From assembly GCA_963851045.1 (NCBI GenBank), contig CAWKNC010000001.1, positions 868,001 through 932,000 on the forward strand: DNA of 64,000 bases. Reading direction: 5' to 3'. Each line of letters opens with the position of its first letter. Position 1 is the stretch's first letter. Position numbers and translations under genes: made by a program. This document shows, piece by piece, positions 28,780 to 38,084 of the stretch. This DNA comes from WHSW01 sp963851045 (GTDB lineage: Bacteria; Actinomycetota; Thermoleophilia; Solirubrobacterales; 70-9). The notes beneath the pieces are model-generated. The model did not search any database and was not told where the DNA came from. It saw only the letters and a program-made list of their open reading frames with translations.

Positions 28780-30072
28780 TTAGTTCTTCTCGACGGTCGC
28801 TTCGGGGTCGTGCAGGTGACACTGCACGGTTACCCCGTCGACCTCGAGTTGGCGCGGTTCGAGGCCGCGGTGAAACTCGACCAGTACCCCGTCACTGACG
28901 ACCTCGGTGCGCGCGATCCCCTTCCAGAGGGGATCTTCCGGGGTCGCGGCGCGCATGGCCTCGAGCACGCCGTTGACATCGCCCCCGTCGTGGCCGCTTC
29001 CGGCCGGCAGCTTTGCGGTGAAGGCGGGTTCGTCGAGGACGTCGAGATCGCCGATCAGCTTTCGCTCGGCCTCGAACTCCTCTTCGCGGAGCTGGGTCCA
29101 CCTGGTCTCGAGCGCGGTCCGCAGGTCGCGGCTCTCCCAGCCGCAGACCTCGAACGCCCGCGGGCAGCGCGGGTGAAAGCGACAGCCAAGTGGCGGCGAG
29201 ACGGCATCGGGAATCTCGCCGCGCGGTAGATCACGCGGAACGCTTCGCTTCGGGTCTGGCTCGGGAATTGCCTTCAGCAGCGAGGCGGTATATGGGTGCT
29301 TCGGGTCCGCGTAGATCTGCTCGCCGGGGCCGATCTCGACGATCTTCCCGAGGTACATGATCGCGATCCGATCGCAGAAGAACTTGGCGGTTGCGAGGTC
29401 ATGCGTGATGTAGATGTAGGTGAGGTCGAGCTCGCCCTTGAGCTCGATCATCAGTTCGAGGATCTTTGCCCTTACGCTCATGTCGAGCATCGAGACGGGC
29501 TCGTCCGCCACCAGGACGTCGGGGCCGAGGATGATCGCCCGAGCCAGTACCGCCCGCTGCTTTTGGCCGCCCGAAAGGTCCGTCGGATACTTGTTCGCAA
29601 ACTGCGAGGCGGGGGCGAGACCGACTCGCTCGAGGGCGGCGGCAACGAGGCGCTCGCGCTCGGCGCTGTCCTTTGCGATGCCATGGAAGCGAAGCGGATC
29701 GCCGACGGAGGTGCCGATTGTCATCGCCGGGTTCAGCGAGGCGTGCGGGTCTTGGAAGACGATCTGCATGCGCTTGCGAAGCGGGCGCAGGTCGCTCTCT
29801 TTCAGGCCCGTGATCTCGCGTCCCTCGAGCGAGACGTTGCCGCCGGTTGCCTCGACCAGGCCGAGAAGCGTGCGGCCGAGCGTGGTCTTTCCGGACCCGG
29901 ATTCGCCAACCAGGCCGAGCACCTCGCCGCGCTTGAGGTCGAAGTCGACGCCGTCCACGGCCGCCACCGCCCCGGCCTCGCGCCCGCGCAGGCGATCGAC
30001 GAACGAACCGCGCACCGAGAAGTACGTCTCAAGGCCGCGAACGCGAAGGAGCGGGTGTTCGGTGTCGCTCAT
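28780..30072 (-). CDS. Peptide-type ABC importer ATPase, DppF-like (system 1)
   Basis: A 430-residue nucleotide-binding protein. Walker A GESGSGKTT (~55), signature LSGGQKQR, Walker B VLVADEP and switch His in ITHD are all present. The oligopeptide/dipeptide C-terminal region with Cys residues (GCRFHPRCP) is typical of OppF/DppF. About 100 extra residues at the C-terminus (~330-430) are unusual and include the pattern VTVQCHLHDPE; they may be regulatory. ATGA overlap with the preceding ATPase gene. It is the last gene of a five-gene operon: binding protein, two permeases, two ATPases. It powers uptake of peptides or a similar solute. Confidence 0.9.
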   Translation of the reverse strand: MSDTEHPLLRVRGLETYFSVRGSFVDRLRGREAGAVAAVDGVDFDLKRGEVLGLVGESGSGKTTLGRTLLGLVEATGGNVSLEGREITGLKESDLRPLRKRMQIVFQDPHASLNPAMTIGTSVGDPLRFHGIAKDSAERERLVAAALERVGLAPASQFANKYPTDLSGGQKQRAVLARAIILGPDVLVADEPVSMLDMSVRAKILELMIELKGELDLTYIYITHDLATAKFFCDRIAIMYLGKIVEIGPGEQIYADPKHPYTASLLKAIPEPDPKRSVPRDLPRGEIPDAVSPPLGCRFHPRCPRAFEVCGWESRDLRTALETRWTQLREEEFEAERKLIGDLDVLDEPAFTAKLPAGSGHDGGDVNGVLEAMRAATPEDPLWKGIARTEVVSDGVLVEFHRGLEPRQLEVDGVTVQCHLHDPEATVEKN

Positions 30073-31091
30073 GCCTCCTCCGCGATGGCGATCTCTTCAC
30101 GCTCGAGCGGCTCTGCGCCTCCGGCCGGGATCTGGTCCGCGGGACCGTGCAGCCAGCACTCGACCCGTTGGCGCTCGGGCGTGAGCGTGGCCACCGGGAA
30201 CTTCTCCGCGCACACCCTCATTGCGCTCGGGCAGCGGGGGTGAAAGCGACAGCCCGGAGGCGGATCGATCAGGTTCGGTGGCGCCCCTGGGATGTAGTGA
30301 AGGCCCTTGGTGCGCAGGGAGATCGTCGATCGCAGCAGCTCGCGCGTGTACGGGTGTGCCGGTTCGGAGAAGACCTGCCTGGCATCACCCGACTCGACGA
30401 TTCGCCCGGCGTACATGACCGCAACGCGGTTGCAGGCCTCGGCCACGATCCCGAGGTTGTGAGTGATCAGCAGCAGACCGGTGTCGAAGTTGGCGCGCAG
30501 GTCCGCGAGGATCCCGAGGATCTGGGCCTCGACGATCACGTCGAGCGCCGTGGTTGGTTCGTCGGCGATCAACAGGCTCGGACGCAGCACGAGGGCCAGC
30601 GCGATCATGATCCGCTGGCGCATACCGCCGGAGAACTCGTGCGGGTACTGCTTGAAGCGAGTTGGCGGGATTCCCATCCGCGCGAGCGTCTCGAGTGAGC
30701 GCTTGCGCATGTCGTCCGTCTCGAGATCAGGCTCGTGCGTGTGCAGCGTCTCGAGGAAGTGGTCCTCGATGGTGTGCAGTGGATCGAGTCGGGTCATCGG
30801 CTCCTGGAAGATCAGCCCGATCTCAGGCCCACGAAGATCACGCAGCTCCTTCGGGGTGAGCCCGATCATGTTGCGGTCGCGATAGCGGACCTCGCCCGCG
30901 GTGGCGGCGTTTTCGGGCAGCAGGCCGAGGATCGCGCGACCGAGCGTCGATTTTCCGCAGCCGGACTCGCCGACCAGGCCGACCGTCTCGCCGGCCGCGA
31001 TCTCAAGTGAGATGCCGTCAACGGCGCGGACGGGATCGCCGCCGGTGCCGTACCAGACGCGCAGCCCGCGAACGCCTAGGACTTCACTCAC
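30069..31091 (-). CDS. Peptide-type ABC importer ATPase, DppD-like (system 1)
   Basis: A 340-residue nucleotide-binding protein with Walker A GESGCGKST, signature FSGGMRQR, Walker B LLIADEPTTALD and switch ITHN. The C-terminal GCRFHPRCP motif is shared with the OppD/DppD family, where the Cys residues can bind an iron-sulfur cluster. It pairs with the DppF-like ATPase, with which it overlaps by 4 bp, and overlaps the permease gene upstream by 8 bp, so the whole set is translationally coupled. Normal length. Confidence 0.92.
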   Translation of the reverse strand: MSEVLGVRGLRVWYGTGGDPVRAVDGISLEIAAGETVGLVGESGCGKSTLGRAILGLLPENAATAGEVRYRDRNMIGLTPKELRDLRGPEIGLIFQEPMTRLDPLHTIEDHFLETLHTHEPDLETDDMRKRSLETLARMGIPPTRFKQYPHEFSGGMRQRIMIALALVLRPSLLIADEPTTALDVIVEAQILGILADLRANFDTGLLLITHNLGIVAEACNRVAVMYAGRIVESGDARQVFSEPAHPYTRELLRSTISLRTKGLHYIPGAPPNLIDPPPGCRFHPRCPSAMRVCAEKFPVATLTPERQRVECWLHGPADQIPAGGAEPLEREEIAIAEEA

Positions 31092-32082
31092 GGTGCACCT
31101 CGGTCGCGTGGGTTTCTGTGGCGGTGTGGGGCGGGGTCGAGGGCGGCGGCGCAGCCGGCTCGACCGTCTGATCCGCGGGAATAACGGGCGGGTCGAGGCG
31201 ACGGTGGCGGATCAGCGGGTTGAGGATGTCGTTGATGCCCTCGCCCACGAGCGTGAAGCCGGTGACCAGCAGGACGATCGCGAGGCCGGGCCAGAGACCG
31301 GTCCACCAGATTCCGGCGCCGGCGTCGTCGATCGCGCGCTGGAGGTCGTAACCCCACTCCGCGGCGTCCGTCGGCTGGATGCCGTATCCGAGAAAGCCGA
31401 GTGCGGCGAGGGTGAGGATGGCGTCGGCGGCGTTGAGCGTCGCGATGGCGGGGACGCTCTGGATCACGTTGTAGAAGACGTAGCGGCTGATGATCGTTCG
31501 CCGCGGCGCACCGAGCGCGCGCGCGGCCTCGACGTAGGACTCCTCGCGGACGCTGATGACGTGGTTTCTGACGACCCGGAAGTACTGGGGGATGTAGACG
31601 ATCGTGATCGCGATCGCCGCTGTGAATACGCCCTGGCCGACCGAGCTCGACAGCAGGAAGGCGATGACGATGGCCAGCAGCAGGTAGGGAAAGGCGAAGA
31701 GCGCGTCCATGATGATCACGAGGACGCGGTCGATCTTGCCGCCGACGTAGCCGGAGAGCAGGCCGAGCGGGACGCCGATCGCGAGCGAGAAGACGACGGC
31801 GAGCAGGACGACCTCGATCGCAGTTCGTGAGCCCCAGATGATCCGTGAGAGGACGTCGGTCGACTGCACGGTCGTCCCCATGAGGTGGGTGCCGTCCGGT
31901 GCCGACTGCTTCGGAAAGCGGCTGCCGTCAGCCGAAACCTGGTCGAACCCGAAAGGCGCGATCACCGGCGCGAAGATCGCGAGGATCACGAAGAGCGAGA
32001 CGAGGAAGATGCCCACGTACAGAAGCCAGCGGGCGAGCCCGCGTGCCTCGCGAAGCGGCTTGACCCAGCGCGGCGCCCTCAC
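31084..32082 (-). CDS. Peptide-type ABC importer permease, DppC-like (system 1)
   Basis: A 332-residue inner-membrane permease: a cytoplasmic N-terminus, one first helix (~22-45), an extracytoplasmic loop with the conserved HLMGTTVQSTDVLSRIIWG, then five helices. The ATPase-contact EAA loop is visible as EAARALGAPRRTIISRYVF. A ~40-residue Pro-rich cytoplasmic tail follows. It forms the channel with the DppB-like permease, whose stop lies 1 bp upstream. Confidence 0.92.
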   Translation of the reverse strand: MRAPRWVKPLREARGLARWLLYVGIFLVSLFVILAIFAPVIAPFGFDQVSADGSRFPKQSAPDGTHLMGTTVQSTDVLSRIIWGSRTAIEVVLLAVVFSLAIGVPLGLLSGYVGGKIDRVLVIIMDALFAFPYLLLAIVIAFLLSSSVGQGVFTAAIAITIVYIPQYFRVVRNHVISVREESYVEAARALGAPRRTIISRYVFYNVIQSVPAIATLNAADAILTLAALGFLGYGIQPTDAAEWGYDLQRAIDDAGAGIWWTGLWPGLAIVLLVTGFTLVGEGINDILNPLIRHRRLDPPVIPADQTVEPAAPPPSTPPHTATETHATEVHRE

Positions 32083-32083
32083 G

Positions 32084-33112
32084 TCAGTACCTCACCCTCG
32101 GGTCGATGAAGGCGTTGATCAGATCGATCAGCAGCGAGACGAAGACCACGGCCACCGCGAAGATCGTGATGATCCCCTGCACGGCGATGTAGTCGCGCTC
32201 GTTCAAATAGCGGATCAGCTCCGACCCGATCCCCGGCCAGTTGAACGTTTCCTCCGTCAGGACCGCGCCGCCAAGCAGGATGGCGAACTGCAGCCCGGCC
32301 ACGGTGACCACCGGAACGAGCGCGTTGCGAAAAGCGTGGTGATAGACGATCCGCCGCTCGGGCACGCCGCGCGCACGCGCCGCCTCCACGTAGTCGCCAC
32401 GCATCGTCTGCAGCATGTTGACCCGCACGAGGCGGATCAGGACGCCGCTGATCACAAGCCCGAGCGTGACGGCGGGCAGGATCAGGTGCTGAACGACGTC
32501 CCAGAACGCCTCCCAGTTGCCGGTGATCAGGGAGTCGATCAAATAGAAGTTGGTGATCTTGTCGAGCTCGAACTCGACGACCGGGCTCGCACGCCCGGAG
32601 GTGGGTAACCAGCCGAGCGTCGAGCCGAACAGCAGCTGGGCGAGGAAGCCGACAAAGAACACCGGCGCCGCATAGATGATGATCCCGAACATTCGGCCGG
32701 AAAAGTCGATCCAGGTGTCTCTGTAGCGGCCGGCGAGGATCCCGATCGACACCCCGACGACCACGGTGACCAAAAACGCCCAGAAGGTCAGCTCCAGCGT
32801 GGCGCTCCCGTTCTCGACGATGACGGAGGTAACGGTGCGGTTGTCGGTAAGCGTCGTTCCGAGATCCAGCGTGAAGACATCGCCGATGTACTCGACGTAC
32901 TGCTCGAGGATGGGCTTGTCGAAGCCGGCGGCCGCACGCCGCTCGTCGAGCTCTTCCTGCGAGAGGCGACCGCCCAACGATGCCTGAATGGGGTCGCCCG
33001 GCGCGACCCGCATCAGCAGGAAGACCATCGTCAGCAGGATGAGGACGGTCGGGATCGCCAGAGCCAGGCGCGTCAGCGCATACCGACGAAGCGAATTTCC
33101 TTGGCCGCTCAA
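32084..33112 (-). CDS. Peptide-type ABC importer permease, DppB-like (system 1)
   Basis: A 342-residue inner-membrane permease with an N-terminal helix, the DppB-type MRVAPGDPIQA motif after it, a long periplasmic loop, and the EAA loop EAARARGVPERRIVYHHAF. The C-terminus FIDPRVRY is the family's usual ending. Six predicted helices. It is separated from the upstream binding-protein gene by a 65-bp gap holding a strong hairpin. Confidence 0.93.
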   Translation of the reverse strand: MSGQGNSLRRYALTRLALAIPTVLILLTMVFLLMRVAPGDPIQASLGGRLSQEELDERRAAAGFDKPILEQYVEYIGDVFTLDLGTTLTDNRTVTSVIVENGSATLELTFWAFLVTVVVGVSIGILAGRYRDTWIDFSGRMFGIIIYAAPVFFVGFLAQLLFGSTLGWLPTSGRASPVVEFELDKITNFYLIDSLITGNWEAFWDVVQHLILPAVTLGLVISGVLIRLVRVNMLQTMRGDYVEAARARGVPERRIVYHHAFRNALVPVVTVAGLQFAILLGGAVLTEETFNWPGIGSELIRYLNERDYIAVQGIITIFAVAVVFVSLLIDLINAFIDPRVRY

Positions 33113-33120
33113 AGTACGTC

Positions 33121-33158
33121 TCGAAGTGGCCGGCGTTCTTCAGCGCCGGCCACTTCGA
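33121..33158 (-). terminator. Perfect 15-bp stem-loop after the system 1 binding-protein gene
   Basis: Arms 33121-33135 and 33144-33158 (core GAAGTGGCCGGCG) are perfectly complementary around an 8-nt loop, with no T-run. Sitting inside the operon between the binding-protein and permease genes, it more likely limits read-through and protects the upstream mRNA than fully terminates, giving excess binding protein. Confidence 0.7.
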
Positions 33159-33177
33159 CTACACATTCTCGGTGGCC

Positions 33178-34749
33178 TCAGCCTTCCTTGCTGAGGAGCC
33201 AGAACCGGAAGATGAACGAGGGATCGAACGTCTCCTCCAGCCCCTCGACACCCTCGACCTGAGCACCGACCTGATCGGCCTCCCAGATCGGAATCGTCGG
33301 GACGTCCTCGGCGCCGATCTGCTGGATCTGCGCGAACGCCTCCTCGCGGACGGAGTCCTCGGTCGAGGCCTTCTCCTCGGCGAGGAGTCTGGTCATCTCC
33401 GGGTTGTCGTAGTGGATGTTCAGGAAGCTCGTCTCCGAGTAGAAGTTCCCGACGTAGTCATCGGCGTCCGGATAGTCCGGGAACCAACCGAGCTGGTAGA
33501 TCGGGTACTTGTCGGTGAACGCGGCTTCCGAGTACTGGTTCCACTCGGTCGACTTCAGGCTGACCTCGAAGAGGCCGGACTCGTCGAGCTGGCGCTTGAT
33601 CTCGGCGTACTCATCGCCGGAAGAGGCACCGTAGTGGCTCGGCGTGTACCAGATCTCCAGCGGAACGGGGGTCTGAACACCGGCGTCGGAGAGCGTTTGC
33701 TCGGCCGCGTCAGTGTCCGGCGACTCGCCGTAGACCTCGTCGAACGAGGGGCCGCTGAACTCGAGGCCTGTCGGGATCATCGAATACAGCGGCTTGACGG
33801 TGCCGTTGTAGACGTTGTCGGCAATCGACTGACGATCGATCGTCTGCGCGATGCCCTGGCGGATGGCGAGCTTCTCCTCGTCGGTGTCGCCGGGCATCTG
33901 CTCGAGGTTGAAGACCATGTAGCGGATCTCCGCGCCCTCGCCCGAGACGACCTCGACGCCCTCGGCGCCTTCGAGGTCCGAGATATCCGTCGGACTCAGG
34001 CTTCGATAGGCGATGTCAACGTCGCCCTGCTCGAGCGCGAGCTTCAGCGCCGACGCCTTGTCGAAGTACTGAATGATCGCCTGGTCGGTCTTTGGCGGCG
34101 CGTCCCCGGTGTACTCGGGGTTCGCCTGGAGGACCGTCTGCTGGCCGGGGGTGTACTCCGCGACCTCATAACGGCCCGAACCGATGAACTCTTCGGTCTC
34201 CAGTTCCTTGTCGGAGTAACTATCCGACGGGACGATCGCGAACGAACCGGTCGCGATCACCGACGGCCAGGTGGCGTCAGCTGCGGAGAGGTTGAAGACG
34301 ACGGTGTCATCGCCGGTCGCCTCGATGCTCTTCATGTTCGAGAGCAGCGAAGCGGCGCCGTTCGGATCGGCGATGTCAACGTTGCGCTCGAACGAGAAGA
34401 CGACGTCCTCGGCGGTCAGATCCGATCCGTCGGAGAACTTAAGATCCGGCTTGAGCGTGCACTCATAGGTCGTCTCGTCGGTGAAGTCACACGACTCGGC
34501 GGCCTCAGGAACCGGCTTGTCCTCGCCGGGCGGGAACTGCAAAAGGTTCTGGTAGATGTTGTAGATGATGTCGTAGGACGGCAGGTCATACGCGCCGGCC
34601 GGATCCAGCGAAACCGGCTGGTCGGTCGTACCGCGGATGATGGTGCCACTCGTTCCGCCACCGCCGGAATCGTCGCTCCCGCACGCTGCTACCCCGAACC
34701 CAAGTGCTGCGGTGATCGCGCTCGCGACCAACAGCCGACTGAATCTCAT
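33178..34749 (-). CDS. Extracellular solute-binding lipoprotein, family 5 (system 1)
   Basis: A 523-residue SBP_bac_5 protein. The ATG at 34749 (MRFSRLLV) gives a lipoprotein signal with lipobox GVAAC at Cys~23, followed by a Ser/Gly linker; GGGAG lies about 9 nt upstream. The longer frame reaching 34998 has no signal peptide at its start. The mature part has the family pattern of FSDGSDLTAEDVVFSFER near residue ~105. It binds peptides or similar solutes outside the membrane and delivers them to the permeases encoded downstream. First gene of operon 1, 116 bp after operon 2. Confidence 0.92.
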   Translation of the reverse strand: MRFSRLLVASAITAALGFGVAACGSDDSGGGGTSGTIIRGTTDQPVSLDPAGAYDLPSYDIIYNIYQNLLQFPPGEDKPVPEAAESCDFTDETTYECTLKPDLKFSDGSDLTAEDVVFSFERNVDIADPNGAASLLSNMKSIEATGDDTVVFNLSAADATWPSVIATGSFAIVPSDSYSDKELETEEFIGSGRYEVAEYTPGQQTVLQANPEYTGDAPPKTDQAIIQYFDKASALKLALEQGDVDIAYRSLSPTDISDLEGAEGVEVVSGEGAEIRYMVFNLEQMPGDTDEEKLAIRQGIAQTIDRQSIADNVYNGTVKPLYSMIPTGLEFSGPSFDEVYGESPDTDAAEQTLSDAGVQTPVPLEIWYTPSHYGASSGDEYAEIKRQLDESGLFEVSLKSTEWNQYSEAAFTDKYPIYQLGWFPDYPDADDYVGNFYSETSFLNIHYDNPEMTRLLAEEKASTEDSVREEAFAQIQQIGAEDVPTIPIWEADQVGAQVEGVEGLEETFDPSFIFRFWLLSKEG

Positions 34750-34865
34750 TCCCACTCCCAAGTCGATTTCCGTTACCGCGGATATGCGGCACTCTCCTCT
34801 AGGTTCGGAGCCTATACCCGTTGGGTTAGAGGAAGGTTGGCCGACCCGATGGCGAAGACTGGCGT

Positions 34866-35912
34866 CTAGCTCGGTGGTCCGCTGCGACCGACGGGGTGGT
34901 GGCAGGCGGCCCAGTGGCCGTTGCCGTAGTCGACGAGTGGGGGATCGACCTCCGAGCAGATATCCGTCGCCTTCGGGCAGCGGGTATGGAAGCGGCATGC
35001 CGCCGGGGGGTTGGCCGGGCTCGGGACGTCGCCCTCGAGGATGACCTGCTCGCGGGCCGCGTTGGCGCGCGGGTCCGGAATCGGTACCGCCGAAAGCAGC
35101 GACACGGTGTACGGGTGGATCGGATCCTCATAGACAGCGTCGGCGGGACCGATCTCAACGATCCGCCCGAGATACATCACGGCGATTCGATCAGCCACGT
35201 GGCGCACGACACCGAGGTCGTGCGCGACGAACACGTACGTGAGGTCGAGCTGGCCCTGGAGGTCCTCGAGCAGGTTGATGATCTGCGCCTGGATCGAGAC
35301 GTCAAGCGCGGACACCGGCTCGTCTGCAATTACGAGCGTCGGGTTCAGCGAGAGGGCCCGGGCGATCCCGATTCGCTGGCGTTGCCCGCCTGAGAACTCG
35401 TGCGGATAGCGGTTGTAGTGCTCGGGGTTCAGCCCCACCCGCTCGAGCAGATCGCGAACCGCGTCGCGGGCACCGCCCTTGTCGACGATCCCGTGCAGGC
35501 GCATCGGATCGCCGACGATCTGAGCGACCCGCTTGCGTGGATTCAGCGACGCATAGGGGTCCTGGAAGATCATCTGCATCTTCGGGCGCAGCTTGCGCAT
35601 CTGCGACGTCGAGAGTTCGGTCACCTCACGCCCCTCGAACTTCACCGATCCCGAGGTCGGCTCGATCAGCCTCAGAATCGAGCGGCTCAACGTCGACTTG
35701 CCGCAGCCGGACTCGCCCACGAGCCCGAGCGTCTCGCCGGCGCCGACGCTGAATGAGACGCCGTCGACCGCCTGCACCGCGCCGATCTCGCGATCGAAGA
35801 GGATGCCGCTCTTGATCGGGAAGTGCTTGACGAGGTTGGTGACCTCGAGGATCGGATCGCGATCAGAGCCGGGGATCGCGGCGGGGGCCTGGGCTGGGAT
35901 CTGGCTGCTCAT
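34866..35912 (-). CDS. Peptide-type ABC importer ATPase, DppF-like (system 2)
   Basis: A 348-residue nucleotide-binding protein: Walker A GESGCGKST, signature FSGGQRQR, Walker B LVIADEPVSALD, switch VAHD, and C-terminal CRFHTRCP. Standard length, unlike the extended system 1 homolog. ATGA overlap with the DppD-like gene. Last gene of operon 2; read-through into operon 1 is possible because no clear terminator is seen in the 116-bp gap. Confidence 0.92.
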   Translation of the reverse strand: MSSQIPAQAPAAIPGSDRDPILEVTNLVKHFPIKSGILFDREIGAVQAVDGVSFSVGAGETLGLVGESGCGKSTLSRSILRLIEPTSGSVKFEGREVTELSTSQMRKLRPKMQMIFQDPYASLNPRKRVAQIVGDPMRLHGIVDKGGARDAVRDLLERVGLNPEHYNRYPHEFSGGQRQRIGIARALSLNPTLVIADEPVSALDVSIQAQIINLLEDLQGQLDLTYVFVAHDLGVVRHVADRIAVMYLGRIVEIGPADAVYEDPIHPYTVSLLSAVPIPDPRANAAREQVILEGDVPSPANPPAACRFHTRCPKATDICSEVDPPLVDYGNGHWAACHHPVGRSGPPS

Positions 35913-36970
35913 GTGGTCCTAGCGTCCTTCGGCGCCTCGAGTCCGATCTCGCCGGTGCCGATAATGCGACGCGCGCGCTTGTCGTCGGGGCCGAGCCAGC
36001 AGCGATCGAGCTGGCTGGCCTGGTGATTTCGCGACTCGAGCGGCGGCAGCTCGTCGCACTTGCCGAAGCGGTGGGGACAGCGCGGCTTGAAGCGACAGCC
36101 CTGCGGGAGCGAGATCAGCGACGGGGGCTGGCCGCCGATCTGCGCGAGCCTCGTTGTGCGCGGCTGATCGATTCGCGTCAGCGACCCGAGCAGTCCCCAG
36201 GTGTAGGGATGCTGGGGGTCGTAGAAGATCTGGTCGAGCGTTCCGGACTCCACGACCATCCCCGCGTACATGACGTTGATGCGATCAGCGACCTCGGCGA
36301 CGACCCCGAGGTCGTGGGTGATCATGATCATCGCCATTCCGAACTCGTCCTGGAGCTTCTCGAGCAACCGGAGGATCTGCGCCTGAGTGGTCACATCGAG
36401 CGCGGTTGTCGGCTCGTCAGCAATCAGCAGCTTTGGATCGTTCGTCAACGCCATCGCGATCATGGCCCGCTGGCGCATACCGCCCGAGAACTCATGCGGG
36501 TACTCGCCGGCGCGACGGGCGGGGTCGGGGATGCCGACGAGCCCCAGCAGTTCCACCGCCCGCTTCTTGGCGTCGTGATCGGAGAGCGGTTGATGGACCT
36601 GGATGGCCTCCACCAGCTGCTTGCCGACCTTGTAGTACGGGTGCAGCGACGAGAGCGGGTCCTGAAAGATCATTGAGATGTCGTTGCCGCGTATCTGTCG
36701 CAGCTCCTCCGACGTCATCTCGGCGAGATCGCGGCCGTCGAATGAGATCCGGCCGGAGATCTCGGCATTGTCCGAGCGCGTCAATCCGAGGACCGTGAGG
36801 TTGGCGACGCTCTTCCCGGAGCCGGACTCGCCGACGATGCCGAGCGTCTCGCCTCGCCCGACCTCATACGAGACGCCGTCGACGGCCTTGACGACGCCCT
36901 CGTCGGTGGTGAATGCGACGCGCAGATCCTCCACCCTGAGCACCGGCCCTTTTGTCGGCGCTGCGCTCAT
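35909..36970 (-). CDS. Peptide-type ABC importer ATPase, DppD-like (system 2)
   Basis: A 353-residue nucleotide-binding protein. The ATG at 36970 (MSAAPTKGP) is used; the longer frame overlaps the permease gene in another sense. Walker A GESGSGKSV, signature FSGGMRQR, Walker B LLIADEPTTALD, switch ITHD, and C-terminal GCRFKPRCPHRF are present. It overlaps the permease stop by 4 bp and the next ATPase by 4 bp. Confidence 0.92.
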   Translation of the reverse strand: MSAAPTKGPVLRVEDLRVAFTTDEGVVKAVDGVSYEVGRGETLGIVGESGSGKSVANLTVLGLTRSDNAEISGRISFDGRDLAEMTSEELRQIRGNDISMIFQDPLSSLHPYYKVGKQLVEAIQVHQPLSDHDAKKRAVELLGLVGIPDPARRAGEYPHEFSGGMRQRAMIAMALTNDPKLLIADEPTTALDVTTQAQILRLLEKLQDEFGMAMIMITHDLGVVAEVADRINVMYAGMVVESGTLDQIFYDPQHPYTWGLLGSLTRIDQPRTTRLAQIGGQPPSLISLPQGCRFKPRCPHRFGKCDELPPLESRNHQASQLDRCWLGPDDKRARRIIGTGEIGLEAPKDARTT

Positions 36971-37977
36971 TGGTACCTCACCCTCGGATCGAGATAGGCA
37001 TAGAGGACATCGACGATCAGATTGAAGAGGACGATGAAGAAGGCTCCGAACAAGACGATGCCCTGGATCACGACCAGGTCGGATCGGACGATCGCCGTGA
37101 CCAGCTCCTTGCCCACCCCGGGAATGTTGAAGACCGACTCCGTGAGGATCGCGTTTCCGGCCAGAAGCGTGCCGACGTCGAGGCCGAGCAGGGTCACGAG
37201 CGGCGTGATCGCGCTGCGCAGTCCGTGGCGGAGAACGACCGTGCGCTCGGGGAGGCCCTTGGCGCGCGCCGTGCGGATGTAGTCCTCCTCCATCACGTCG
37301 ATCATCTGCGATCGCAGGTACCTGGCGTAGATGGCCGCTGTTGCGACCGCCAGCACACACCACGGGAGGACGAGTGACGCCGCCTTGCCAAGGAAGGATT
37401 CCGCGTCGTTGTAGCTGCCGATGCCGGGGAAGATCTTGATGACGCCGACGTCTTGGGCAAACAGGTACAGCGCGACCAGCCCGAGCCAGAAGACCGGCGC
37501 CGAGATGAAGGCAAGCGAGGTGATCATCACGGTCCGGTCGAGGAGCGACCGGCGCCTGATGGCGGAGATGATTCCGATCGGGATGGCGATCGTCACCCAC
37601 AGGGTGACCGCCCCGATCACCAAGAAGATGGTCGCGGGCAGTCGGTCGAGGATGATCTCCTTGACCGGCGTGTTCGACTGGAACACCGAGATCCCGAAGT
37701 TGAGCGGTCCGGTCCCACCGTTGTATAGGTCGGCGTCGAACCAGGAGAACGGGGTGAACACCTGGGTGATGTATCGCGCGAACTGCTCGGGGATCGAGGA
37801 GTTGAGCCCGAGCGACTCGCGCAGGTTGTCGATCTGTTCGGGGGATGCGTTGCGACCGGCGCGAAGCGTCGCGGAGTCGGCGGTCGGGAAGACATAGAAG
37901 ATCGTGAAGATGACCGCGCTGACGATGAAAAGCATCGCGAACGCCCAGAGCAGGCGGCGGATCGTGTAGCGGAGCAT
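36967..37977 (-). CDS. Peptide-type ABC importer permease, DppB-like (system 2)
   Basis: A 336-residue permease. N-terminal helix (~8-30) followed by a DppB-like region (FYVFPTADSATLRAG), a periplasmic loop with FGISVFQSNTPV, and an EAA loop TARAKGLPERTVVLRHGL. It ends AYLDPRVRYQ, typical of DppB. The usual MxxxPGDP motif is degenerate here (VFPTADSA). It follows the binding-protein gene across a hairpin-containing gap of 107 bp. Confidence 0.9.
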   Translation of the reverse strand: MLRYTIRRLLWAFAMLFIVSAVIFTIFYVFPTADSATLRAGRNASPEQIDNLRESLGLNSSIPEQFARYITQVFTPFSWFDADLYNGGTGPLNFGISVFQSNTPVKEIILDRLPATIFLVIGAVTLWVTIAIPIGIISAIRRRSLLDRTVMITSLAFISAPVFWLGLVALYLFAQDVGVIKIFPGIGSYNDAESFLGKAASLVLPWCVLAVATAAIYARYLRSQMIDVMEEDYIRTARAKGLPERTVVLRHGLRSAITPLVTLLGLDVGTLLAGNAILTESVFNIPGVGKELVTAIVRSDLVVIQGIVLFGAFFIVLFNLIVDVLYAYLDPRVRYQ

Positions 37978-38015
37978 GGTCTCTCTTCGGTGCTTTCTTT
38001 TCGTAGCGGATGTTG

Positions 38016-38044
38016 GCCCCGCCGCGCGTGTGGCGCGGCGGGGC
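38016..38044 (-). terminator. Perfect 12-bp stem-loop after the system 2 binding-protein gene
   Basis: Arms GCCCCGCCGCGC (38016-38027) and its complement (38033-38044) enclose a 5-nt loop; there is no T-run. A second, weaker inverted repeat follows at about 38049-38075. The position between binding protein and permease mirrors operon 1, suggesting the same expression-balancing role. Confidence 0.65.
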
Positions 38045-38084
38045 TCATCCGGTTCGCCGGACGGTCAGACCGCCCGGCGGGTCA

